Shown: positions 37,195 through 47,800 of the stretch, piece after piece
How the letters are laid out: every line of letters begins with the position of its first letter
Position numbering within the stretch: position 1 is the first letter of the stretch
NCBI GenBank assembly: GCA_003024175.1
Contig: MDYQ01000027.1
Span: forward strand, 1 to 64,000
DNA from: Planoprotostelium fungivorum
Lineage: Eukaryota > Evosea > Variosea > Cavosteliida > Cavosteliaceae
DNA: 64,000 nucleotides
Direction: 5' to 3'
Notes under the pieces: generated by a model
Seen by the model: the letters and a program-made list of their open reading frames with translations, nothing else
The model's database searches: none
What the model was told of the DNA's origin: nothing
Translations under genes and position numbers: made by a program

Positions 37195-39431
37195 TTAATC
37201 TGTGCAGAGACCTCTCTTTGTCATCCACTTCCTCACGCCATCGATGCAGAGCGGCAACTTTTGGTTCGCCTGGTTGACCAATTTCGTTGGAAGATTTCCC
37301 TTCAGATCCGCTGTCTCTCTTCAATTGTCACCTTCTCATCATCACCCACCAAATTGGACGTAGATCACCTCCGTACCGTTCGTGACAGGTGTGAGGAGGT
37401 AGCCTCCGATCAACAGCTCTGCTCTCTGTAATCCTGTGGAAAGATTGAAATCGAATTCATCATGTGAGAGTTTCAGCTAAAAATTTTGCCTCTCACCTTT
37501 CTTCGGTGGACAAGTGTCGTAATCGATGGAGAAACTCTGTCGTACATCAGCTGAAGTGTGACGTAATTACGTACCGCTATGACAATGGAGCCTTCTACGT
37601 GTCTTCCCTGGGCCAGTATGACGAAATCTCGCGGAGTGACGGGCCACGGAGCATTGTAAGCCATGTAGTTGACCGATGTCACCGGATCTGATGACGTCAT
37701 CACACGTCATCGTCACGTGACTCACTCATTCGCGTGAGGACTTTCGCTTCTTTCAGTGATTCGTCCCATTCGTGACGCTTCTCAGAATCAGCGATGCAGT
37801 CTGCGACAGTTTGTAGAGGTGCCTGGATCAACCCTTGTCCTCTGATGTAGATGAGTCCCTCGGGTGTATCCTGCCTCGTTCAGTCGATCTACAACGATGT
37901 AGATGGACGATACCTTCTTCGTGATCAAGATGTCGTTGATGGTGGCCACGGTCTTCCAATCGTCCGATTGGTCTCTGGACAGCTGAAGGATATCCAATGC
38001 CTTTGCGTCCAATTTCGAGATCCATTGGGGATCGACGTTCTTCATGTGTTCCACTTCTACTTCCTTTCTCTCTACTTCCACCTTGCTCTCCACCTTGTTC
38101 TCTACCTTGCTCTCCACCTTGTTCTCTACCTTGCTCTCCACCTTGTTCTCCACTGTGGGTGACTTTTCGACGGATTTTCTTGGATCGATGGAGATCCTCT
38201 TGTCCAGGTTACCGTTGGAAACGATGTCCTCCACCTTCTCTTGCTTGATCGGTGTGATCGCAGAGACTGAATTCTGCGAGGTGTCACAAATAGATGGGAC
38301 GATCTACAACGCGCCTGACGAGTGAGTACAGGTGAGTTAGGGTCATCATCGAAGAGGGGTTTCTTATCGTGGTTGGGATACGTCACGTTACCCCTCGATC
38401 CCTGCTTCGTCATCTTCGGGCTGACAAACTACAACGAGTCACTCTCTCCCCTCCCCCCACCCTCCCACCTTATCCAACTTTCCACCCCCCGTCGAGAAAG
38501 TATCCTCCATCAGTAACGCGATGCCGTTGACGCACTGCATGTGTCTCTGAAGAAACGTGGCAGCCACGTCAGAGGGGCAGTAGTCCAACAGACCACCAAA
38601 CTCGGCACTGCAGATGAAAGTGAGAGAAGAAGCGCCCACGATGGAAGTAGAGAGGGGATCATGAGCATCCATCTTCCAAGGTTGAACGATGAAGCCGGCC
38701 CAGTGGAACGTGCCGCGAACGTGGGTCGAATTGACGACCTGTGGCTCGTTGTAGATGGAGGGAGGTTATGGCGCGTACCTGTTTGCCCGTGGAAGGGTCG
38801 GCCGAGTGGAGGGCGACGTAGTAGCTGTCTGTAGCAGCTTCTGGGTGTACGTATTGGTGGAGTTCGTAATCTCTCGGCCATGACCAGTAGGTGTGGGGAT
38901 GATATGCTGGTGAGGTGAGGATGAGCATGATGGAGGGTAATACCTAGATACAACAGTTCCGTTCCCTTGTGTCTGTTCTTAGAGATGATGCGTGCTTCAC
39001 TCAACAGACAGTCCCATTCGAACCTGGATGTTTCAGATGTGGATGAAGACAGGATTCGTAAAATATTCACCTTCTGTCCACGGAGGTGATGCATTCTACG
39101 ATGGATTTTGGACTGGCATCTCTGATTATGATGTGTGATTTGAGGACGACACTCCCTCTCTTGCCCGAACCGTTGCTCCTGTCTTTAAGTTGCCATATTC
39201 TCGTGTTATTTTTAATGGAAAACAATGCCCAATCTCTTTTGGCGGCTTCTGAATGAAGGTCACGATCGTAGAAATGTGATTGTTTTCACCTGTATTCTGT
39301 TGGGAGAACTTGATGAGATCCTGGAAGATGATTAAAGACGTCCTTGCATTTATACATGGTGAGATTACCTGAAGAGCTTTGAAGGTCTGCTCCGGCAATG
39401 GTTTCTCGCGGAGGCTGCTGGTCGACATCAC
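37195..39431 (-). CDS. Double START-domain lipid-binding protein, copy B
   Basis: Start MMSTSSLREKPLPEQTFKAL. The N-terminal block is RDWALFSIKNNTRIWQLKDR. START 1 reads KSIVECITSVDRRFEWDCLL, HTYWSWPRDYELHQYVHPEA, VRGTFHWAGFIVQPW and LLDYCPSDVAATFLQRHMQC. A charged linker with the repeated unit ENKVESKV (38050-38155) separates it from START 2: NYMAYNAPWPVTPRDFVILA, AELLIGGYLLTPVTNGTEVI, then, after an intron, DLKGNLPTKLVNQANQKLPL and WMTKRGLCTD*. START 2 retains the PWP-RDF motif typical of StAR-type domains. Same architecture as the gene at 24.7-27.1 kb, so the two are paralogs. Confidence 0.8.
38050..38155. repeat. Coding tandem repeat, ENKVESKV unit
   Basis: 24-nt units encode alternating ENKVESKV in the linker between the START domains of copy B; three to four copies. 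Confidence 0.9.
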
Positions 39432-39775
39432 ACGATCGACAAAGTCACGAAACCCGCATCATCTCGAACCGTCTACAACAGACAGGGAAGAATGTCGTTC
39501 CTCCCAATGACGAGATACCACACCCGAAGCTGGTGCAATGATGACTCAGTCGTTCACAAACGTGGATAAATTGGAAAGATGTATCACAGATATCCATCTT
39601 ATGTACAGATGGTGGATACGCATTACCATATCACCGCCTGACGTAAAATGGTGTCTATCAGCTGAAGAATCAGATGTTGCACCGTCACTTCAACCGAAAT
39701 TGCGATTTTATGGTTTTTGAAGTTTGTCACTACAACCTGGCGGCTGACACGTGGTTCATCAACAGATCTTCAACG

Positions 39776-40260
39776 ATGTCCAGCCAGGCCGCTACTCGCG
39801 AACAATCTATCCTCAGCGAGTTCCTACACCGCTATAACGTCCAAAACTCGCGTGTGGTCAAGGTCTGCGATGTGTTTCTCCTCTATGTCCTCCTCACGGG
39901 TGAGTCAGTCACACTAGGTCCCCGATTCGTCCTCCCTAACCCGAAACATCAGGCATCATCCAGTTCGTCTACTGCTGTTTAGTCGGTACGTTCCCATTCA
40001 ACTCTTTCCTCAGCGGTTTCATCTCTACCGTCGGAACTTTCGTCTTAACAGGTGAGACCCGAAATGTCCATGTGGTCTCGTTCGATTTATTATCATGTAT
40101 GATACACTTGGAATGAATGTTCATCGTATCTTCAGTCTGTCTCCGCATTCAAATCGGACCCAAGAGCCCATTCAAAGGAAGATCGAACGAGAGAGCTTTC
40201 TTCGACTACCTCTTCGCCAACCTCATTCTGCACCTGTGGGTCCTCAACTTTATGGGTTAG
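39776..40260 (+). CDS. DAD1: DAD1, oligosaccharyltransferase subunit
   Basis: Three exons give [66 protein letters not shown] and [41 protein letters not shown]. The central block and ending are near-identical to DAD1/Ost2. It is a small ER membrane subunit of the N-glycosylation complex. Introns are short, with GTGAG donors. Length, about 115 residues, is typical. The 345 bp upstream (39432-39775) separate it from the divergent START gene and show no clear exon. Confidence 0.95.
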
Positions 40261-40749
40261 ATAAATCGTGTTGTTTCGTAATTCTCACCATCTGAACATC
40301 ACCTCCTTGTCATGTGATCACACAGGATGAGAAGTAAATCCCGGAGGGACCCATCTTTCCTCACAAAATAAAGTCTAAGTGGTTCTCTTCAACAAGTGAC
40401 GAAAGAGTGAGCAACCACCGTGGAAACCTCCCCACGCGAGAGAAGTCCGTGAGGAAGCAATAGCCGTAGGGATGAAGAAATCAAAATAAATCGATAAAAG
40501 TAGAAATCTGTATGCATTGCATCATGTCGCACACTGTAACGCTTTATAGTCCACCTTTAGCTCTTGCTTCACGTTCCAATCTTCAGTGTACAGGTGAGAA
40601 TAAAATGAAATAAAACGTAACGAAATGAAGTGTGCATCGGGAAGATCGGAAGTGGATTCCGAACGCCCAAGGAAATCTCGCCACTTTCCGAGTGCGATGT
40701 GGCATCACATCATCAACGCTCCATATCCAACACGCACACGCAACCAACG
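40261..40749. other. Intergenic interval, no gene seen
   Basis: The 489 bp between DAD1 and the secreted-protein gene contain an AT-rich patch (about 40590-40630) with the aaataaa-type motif also found in introns, and no ORF I can support. A leader intron of the next gene is possible here. Confidence 0.4.
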
Positions 40750-41386
40750 ATGAAACAGACAATATTACTGTTAGCCACTCTATATACTCTCTGCAATGCA
40801 GCTAATTACCCAGTATTAGTGTACACTTACTACAATGCATCTACCTCGTGCTCAGGAACTCCCTCGTTCTCACGCATTGTCACTTCAGGACACTGCATTC
40901 CAACTTCCAATGGAGCAGTTCAAGTCATCTCTGGAAGTCCAGCCACATACTCTACCTTCTCTCGACCCTCTGGCACCTGCGATCGATTCGCCACCAGCTC
41001 CAACTTTGTCAATACCTCTGGATGTGCAACATCGCCCAGTGGAGTTGGGGCGTACCGTGCCAACTTTGGTACCTCTTACGATCCAGCACCAGCAGCAGGA
41101 GATCGTGTCTTATTGTCTTACATGACGAACGACTGCTCTAGCCCCCCCGTCTATACCGAGATCAGGTGACACACGAAAAATGGGGAGGACATCGATTAAC
41201 AAAACTCGTAGCTACGGAGCTGGCTGTACCAATCTCCAACCATGTATCGCTGGAACAGGTTATTACACCTACTCCACACAAGTCGTCTGTGGAGACAGTA
41301 CCGCCATACAATTTGTCAACGGTGCCGTCTTAACGTCTACCGTGCCCATCTTCTTGGCCTCGATCCTTCTGATGATCACAATGTGA
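40750..41386 (+). CDS. Secreted, probably GPI-anchored Cys-rich protein
   Basis: Signal peptide MKQTILLLATLYTLCNA, then a Ser/Thr-rich ectodomain with paired Cys (STSCSGTPSF, GHCIPTSNG, GTCDRF, SGCATS, NDCSSPP). A 46-nt intron (41166-41211) joins it to SYGAGCTNLQPCIAGTGYYT. The C-terminus GAVLTSTVPIFLASILLMIT-M is a hydrophobic tail preceded by small residues, as for GPI attachment. I do not recognise a family. Similar repeated secreted proteins are common in amoebozoans. Confidence 0.7.
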
Positions 41387-41506
41387 TGAATACACGACAC
41401 GATCCGATGATCATCGTTTCTGCTCTTACGATGATGAGGAAATCATCATCTACACTGCGGATCTGAAGATGATGTCATTCGAGGGGTGATGCGTGTCTTT
41501 ATTGTC

Positions 41507-42757
41507 TCAGAAGAAATCGAAAGGATTGTTGTTGCTGTTCTGAGCAGGGCGTTGCTGCTGGGGTTGTTGTTGTACCCTTTATCCATCAGCCACATGATCA
41601 TCATCGTGCCTCTTCACTCACCCGAAACCAGCTAGACCAGCAAAGGGGTCGTTCTGTACAGGTATCTGCTGTTGTTGTGCTGCGTTGTTGAAACCGAAAG
41701 GCTGCTGGACGTTGTACTGCTGCTGCTGCTGCACGTTAAATTGCTGCTGCTGCTGCTGTACGTTGAACTGCTGCTGCTGAGGTGCTCCAAAGTCAAAGGG
41801 AGAAGAGTTGAAGCTCTGTTGTGGCTGCTGTTGTGGCTGGCTGAATCCAAAAGGATCGGCAGCCGGCTGCTGGTGTTGGGGTGCGGCGTGAGATTGAACC
41901 GGTGACGTCACTTTGTTCTGAAGGGGTGAGGGAGAATTTTGGCGGGAAATCACCTTGGAGCCTGGTGGAGGGGGTAAGAGACCGGAGAATCCGCTGGAAT
42001 TTCCTCCGGCTGGGGCGGCGGGTCTGGTGCGGGTGGGTGCGTTGGCCATGTTGATCGTGATCTTCTCTCCTTGCTTCAGTGAGTAATCCACCTGTTTTAT
42101 TTAGTTTCATTGTTCGTCTATAACAGTGTTGTCGATAGACACTCACCGCTGGTTGTGAAGAGAGGTTAGCCACGGCCTTCTCGGCATCCTTCTCTTGCTT
42201 GATGAATCTGGCATGATCCTGAAGAGCGGCAGAGAAGTCGAAAGCTTCTGATCTCTCAGAGAAACCGAGTCCAATGAAAGCGTGTCTCTTCTGTCCGTCC
42301 TCGATCTTCAATACGTAGTATCTTTCGAAATCAGATGATATAATAGTGATCTTTGTTCACCTGCTCGAATCGTTGACAGGCTCGACGGCGGCCTCATAGA
42401 CTGGACATACGGCGAAGATCTCTCCAGTGCTAGAGTCTTCCAGCTGTGACATCACATCAACACGAGACAAATCATCCGAGCGACTACGACGGCCAAAGAA
42501 GAGAGAGTATCGAGGGAATGAGCGTGACCCACCTTGACGAAAGCCTGCTGTCCCTTGCTCTTAACGGTGAGTCTTCCCGTCCAGAGAGGATTAGGTAGAT
42601 CCCAGTCGGCGGCTCTGTGTCGCCACGTTAGCGGAATGAAGGAAATGTTTGTAACGATTCGAATCAATCACTTGAAACCAGTGGCACCACGGATGGGAAT
42701 CTTGTAGACGAAGCATTCGCGAATGACTAATAACGTTGTCTCGATAGATTCATCCAT
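41507..42757 (-). CDS. NECAP, clathrin-coat-associated endocytic adaptor
   Basis: Start MDESIETTLLVIRECFVYKI. The NECAP PH-like (PHear) domain is clear: ADWDLPNPLWTGRLTVKSKG, STGEIFAVCPV, VNDSSRYYVLKIEDGQKRHA, FIGLGFSERSEAFDFSAALQ-DH. The VDYSLKQGEKITINM strand follows. The tail is Gln/Pro/Asn-rich with several AP2-ear and clathrin-binding motifs: DPFGF, SPFDFG, DPFAG and a terminal NPFDFF. The last exon is reached by a short intron after LAGFG. NECAP regulates AP2 at endocytic pits. The CAG/CTG-rich poly-Gln run lies at about 41710-41790. Confidence 0.9.
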
Positions 42758-42953
42758 GATGTGCAAGATGCGGGTGTGGCGGTCGACGAGTATGTGTTGT
42801 TGTGTCGACCGCGAAAACTTGGGGCACAGTTTTCAACGAAATCTGACTCAGCAATTGGAATCATTCTCTGCCTCGTTCGTGCTTCCTCTGATCATACTGC
42901 TCATCCTCATCTCAGCCTTATTTCTCTGTCGATTCAACCCATTGCTGGTGAAT

Positions 42954-43370
42954 TCAAGCACTGTAATGATGGTCGACACAGTGTACAACCATATGAAGGT
43001 ATATATTCACTAAGATATCGCAGCGCTTGTGGTGACAGGGCGTTCTCAGATGAGAAGAGAAAGAAGGAAGAGCCCACTGTTCAGCGAAGGCGTGTTCGGA
43101 ATCGAATTCCGAAGCTACAATTTTTCCGGCAGACTTCATTGTTTGCCGCGCAGCAGAAAAGGGCGTGCCCACCACAAACCTCCAGCCTCCATCAGACAGA
43201 CCTCTTTCGAGTGTCTCGACACGTGAAACCCATTTCAGCCAAGGTAATGTGCCCTCTCGATCAACACTGCAAACATAGACCCGGCAGCCGTCTTCTTTGA
43301 AGACGTCGTTATAGAGGTTCTCTCTGTATCGAGCGCACTCTGTGCGTGGGCCGTCGTTCATCCCTTTCAT
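42954..43370 (-). CDS. Possible small gene, weak
   Basis: A frame starting MKGMNDGPRTECARYRENLY continues YVCSVDREGTLPWLKWVSRV and FAEQWALPSFSS, then meets a GTGAGA donor near 43040. The composition looks coding, but no family or downstream exon is recognised. On the plus strand a hydrophobic stretch (FVLPLIILLILISALFLCRF, about 42880-42940) competes. Treat 42758-43480 as unresolved; it must also hold the NECAP and R3H promoters. Confidence 0.3.
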   Translation of the reverse strand: MKGMNDGPRTECARYRENLYNDVFKEDGCRVYVCSVDREGTLPWLKWVSRVETLERGLSDGGWRFVVGTPFSAARQTMKSAGKIVASEFDSEHAFAEQWALPSFSSHLRTPCHHKRCDILVNIYLHMVVHCVDHHYSA

Positions 43371-43480
43371 CTTCTCCCTTGTCGTCAGACTTGGGATCTG
43401 AGAAACACATTATACTGTGAAACTCTTATAAGAGGGTAGGGGGACTGATGGTCTTATAGTTTACTCTTTAATCCAATTCA

Positions 43481-44377
43481 ATGGCACAATTCATGACCGC
43501 AGGAGGGGTTACCTAGTGAGTCCATTTTCTCCCGTCTCCCCACTTTCACAACGTCACCTCCATACATCTCGATCGTCCTCAATGATCGACAGCACCCATT
43601 TAATGGCACCCGCTACCGCAGCGAACCCCACGACAACTCCCAACGGCCGCAGGAGGAAATTTGGCTCCCCCATGCCAAGAGCCAACAATGTTGGCCTTCC
43701 CGGCAGCAGGTATGTAAACTCCATCTCCGTCTCCTCTCCTCATTCGACCAACGACTTGCATTCTAAACTCTCTTCAGGAGGTACAGGAGGTGGTTGAACA
43801 AGTCTTACCTGATGGAACAAGAGGGAGAATTAGAGATCGAAGATTTCGTACTCTTCCACCAATCCCACCAGCCTGTGTTCACGACAAAATGCCAAGCCTG
43901 GGACCAATTCGTCAACACAACGGAAGAACATCAGGTAATGACATCCACTCTTTTTCTCTTCTCACACGTGCAGGGTGAGATGTTGAAATCGATGGGTGCA
44001 GAGTTCTCGCAGAACGTCCAACAACATCACGGTGACCGATGGAGCATGATGGACAACCGTCTTAAGAGGCTGTTGATCTCCTCCTTTGGCAGTGATGCCC
44101 TGCTGTCTATCGACACTCAGGTCAGAAATTTCTTGGAAGCTTCTGAGGTCAGCATGGACTTGGTGTCTGAAGATACGTACGGGAGGTTGCTATGGTGAGG
44201 ACGAGTTGTAGATCGAAATCTCACGGAAAATATAGTCACGGAGTGTGCCAGTACTATGGACTACGGACTACAACGAGCACAACAAACGGACAGAAGATCC
44301 TGGTGGCCCACAGGAGAGAGAGAGAAGGGACACATTCACTGCTACCATTCTTGCAGTCACAAGTGGAGGGAAGGTAA
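43481..44377 (+). CDS. R3H domain protein with R3H-associated N-terminal domain
   Basis: Start MAQFMTAGGVTY. An intron leads to HLMAPATAANPTTTPNGRRR. The R3H-associated region reads YRRWLNKSYLMEQEGELEIE-DFVLFHQ and WDQFVNTTEEHQ. GEMLKSMGAEFSQNV and RLKRLLISSFGSDALLSIDT come next. The R3H motif is YGRLLW|HGVCQYYGLRTTTS, across an intron, followed by KILVAHRRER. Order and motifs match R3HDM4-type proteins. R3H binds single-stranded nucleic acid; the function of this family is not established. Five or six exons. Confidence 0.8.
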
Positions 44378-44837
44378 TGCTGGAGCCAATGTACAGGAAC
44401 GTTAGTGGACTCACTTGCTTTTTGTAATATATGTCACTTCTTTTGGGTTGTTTAGAACATCATTTGTGTACATGTATATTACCCAATTCACGTTGAAATG
44501 GTTGAGCTATACTTGTCCGTCTGAATCGATCTGTAATGCTTTAGCAGGACGAAAGTCTTCGAGGATGTATGGCCACCGACTCCCTCCAACGCTTTGCTGT
44601 TGATAATGTCACATACCTCAGAATATGGTATTATTCATGTAAGGCCATACTGCTTCTCTGAATTTGTTGCGATCGTGATGATGCGCAACGAGCTGTTTTC
44701 CCCTCGTAAAAATTGGGCGTGACCACAGACAGAACCAGGTCAGGAGAGATCACCAATGGCTCTCTTTGAGAAGATCATCAAGCTCATGTCTTAAACACTT
44801 GCCAGACATTCGAATAGAAAGTGTTTGAAGTGTATTA
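44378..44837. other. Tail-to-tail intergenic interval
   Basis: 460 bp between the convergent ends of the R3H gene and the LRR kinase gene. AT-rich, with several aataaa-like and ttgtaa signals. No coding or RNA gene is supported. Confidence 0.4.
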
Positions 44838-47800
44838 TTAAAACATGGAAGAGTAGTCGTTGTTGTGGTTCTTCCTCCTGAGCTCAAAGGCAGTGGCCTC
44901 GTGGTAGATGGCAGGTTGGTTGATGTTGTTCGAGGTCAACAGGGGTCCGACGTCTCTCTGTCCCTCCATGTGAAGAACGTCCGTCAAGATCTCGAAGGTG
45001 GGTCTCAGTTCGGGCTCAAAATGCCAGCAACCTTGGAAGCATCAGTCTCTCCATCTCAACATCATATCAGATGATGTTATATGATGTTATATGATATCAG
45101 ATGATGTTATATGATATCAGATGATGTTATATGCTATCAGATGATGTTGTATGACGTTGTATGATGAATTCACTCTTCATGATCTGGGACCACTTGACGT
45201 CCGTTCCAGAAGGAATGTGTAATCTCCTTCCCTCCACGACGACCGCAAAGGCAGCTTCCATGGCACTCAAGCTGGGCCATGGATCAGAGACCGTAATGAT
45301 CTCCCAGATGACAACACTGATGTCTACGTCAGTCTCCCTCCCTCTCCACCATCTCACCCAAAGGAGAAAACTGTACACGGTCAGAAATCACATCGAAATT
45401 TCGTCGACTCACCATCACTCTTGATACTGTACTCTCTGTTCTTGATGGCTGGGTGACGTCAGAGGATTTCAATAGAAACGTCTCACCTTCGGGTGCCATC
45501 CATTTGAGAGGTCCAACGTTCGAGTTTGTGATTCTGGCGCTGCTCGTTCTGCCTGATCCATTGGAGATGGGAGCCTGACGTGACATACCGAAGTCGCAGA
45601 CCTAAAGATAGATCAACGACGGATCTATTTTTAGAACACCTACCTTGGGCTCTAGATGCTTGGTGAGGAGGATGTTACGAGCGGCCAAATCACGGTGGAT
45701 GACCTGATGACGTCAGATGATGGAAGAGTTGTAGATGGACTCACTCCCTCCGAATGCAAGTGCAGCATACCCAGGGCTGTCACGATGTCAGTCGCGATGT
45801 CATACTGAATTGTAGATTCACCGATTCCCTTGATGAATTTTGCCTTGTCGTATACCGATGCGGAATTATTTCTCAAGTGATCGTACAGACTTCCTCCCTC
45901 GCAGTACTCTGCGAGATATCAGTGAGAACTCCAGTTACGTATGTACACACCCGATACGATACTGAGAGGATCGGGCGGGAAAGTGGCGGCCATACTACAA
46001 CCGTCAATCCACCATCTACAACGCTCTATCCACTCACAACAACACCACGTTAGGATGAGGTCTCAGCTGCTGCACGATACTGACCTGCTCACATCACGAT
46101 GACGTCACGTGACGTCACACACCTCGTTGAGAAAGTCTTGCAGTTGTTCGACCTGAACGCACTCTGCTCTGATCTGCTTCACGGCCACAGTGCTTCCTCT
46201 CCACGTGGCTCTGTACACGATACCAAAGGCACCACTTCCGATCATTCTCATCGATTGTAGATCGGAGAAATTGATGATGGACTTTGAAGCATTACCGAAA
46301 TTGATGTTGGAGATGTCCAATTGGGACATGAGGTCGTGGTCCTTCTTCAGTCTGCGATTGCGTCTCCAGATGATGAAGAGGAAGACCAGGGCTACCACCA
46401 GGAGGATGAAGACTAAGACACAAGCCACTGCGATACCGATGACGGACTCTATCGAGAGAATTCAGTGTCGATCGAATGAACTATAAATAGATGTATAGGC
46501 TGTAGTAGATGGATGGGCTATACATAGAAGATGAACTATAAGTAGATGGATGACTGACTCGTGCTGAGTGATTCTTGAGAGCCTGGAATAGGCACGTTCA
46601 TCTCGTAGATACGCAAGCTACTGGCATTGTAATAGGAAGTATCTCCGTTGTACATCTGTTTCAGAACACTCGTGACCCTCTTCGAACTCACTACATCCCG
46701 TCATTGGCACGTTGTAGATCGTCACTCACCGCTATCCTTCTGTCCACCGTTTACCTCGACGTTGACCACACAACCACCCGCCAGTGTATCACCGTACACT
46801 GCATCGATCTTGATTCGATCAGCAGTGATGTTGACGATTCGGCTGATGTTGTTCTGGAATTCTCTCTGATCGAAATCCTTGCAATTTGCAAAGAGCTTGA
46901 ATTGAACCGAAGAAGAGGATGTGTCGGTGTTGAGAGCGGGAGTGCACCTGTACAATTGTCATGACGTGTGATGACGTCACGATTCGTCACCTGGCTGCGC
47001 AGAGATCGTAAGAGGCCTTGGAGATGGGGCAGGTGAGGGGAAGTGTCTTCATGTTGCACAATGTGAGATTTGTGGATGCCAACATGGAGCTGTCGCTGAT
47101 GTTGTTGCCTTGTAGATACAGCTCCGACAGCAGTGTGTCCTTCTGGAAAGAAGGTACGTAGCCAGACAGCTGATTGTACGAGGCGTCGAAATATTCGAGA
47201 CGAGTCAGACCTGTCGTGGGTCAATCTACATCGTTGTAGATGAGTCTCTCACCTCCGTACGAGGGGAGTTGTCCGGTCAATTGGTTGTACGAGATATCCA
47301 GCTGAGACGGTCAACCTTTCCTCTACAACGTTGTAGACTCACCACTTGGAGATTGAGTGCACCCGACATGGGCTCGACTACACCATAGAACTGATTGTGG
47401 CTGATGTTGAGATATTGGATGGAGCTCAATCTGGACACGAACCACAGTTGACCGGTCAACATGTTGTTGCTTACGTCGAGGATGTCCGGATCAGATTTAC
47501 CCGGGGGTACACCTATTTTTCCGTTCATCCGATGATGACGTCACGTGGGGTCATACCTGGTGTACCGGGAGGGACTCCAATGCTACCGGTCAATCGATTG
47601 TCGTTCATGTAGATCTGTCGGAGTCCTCTCATCATGTAGACCTTGACGACTCAGTGATGACGTGTGATGACGTCACGATTCGTCACCTCCAGTGGGATGG
47701 AGCCGAACAATTGATTGTGAGAGATGTCCACGATCTGTGAGGTCAGCGTTGTAGATGGAATATAATTCACCTGTAATTCGACCATGTTTCCAATGGTACC

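Noticed and set aside
45060-45165. CRISPR-like array
   Set aside because: No unique spacers; simple tandem repeat in a eukaryotic intron.
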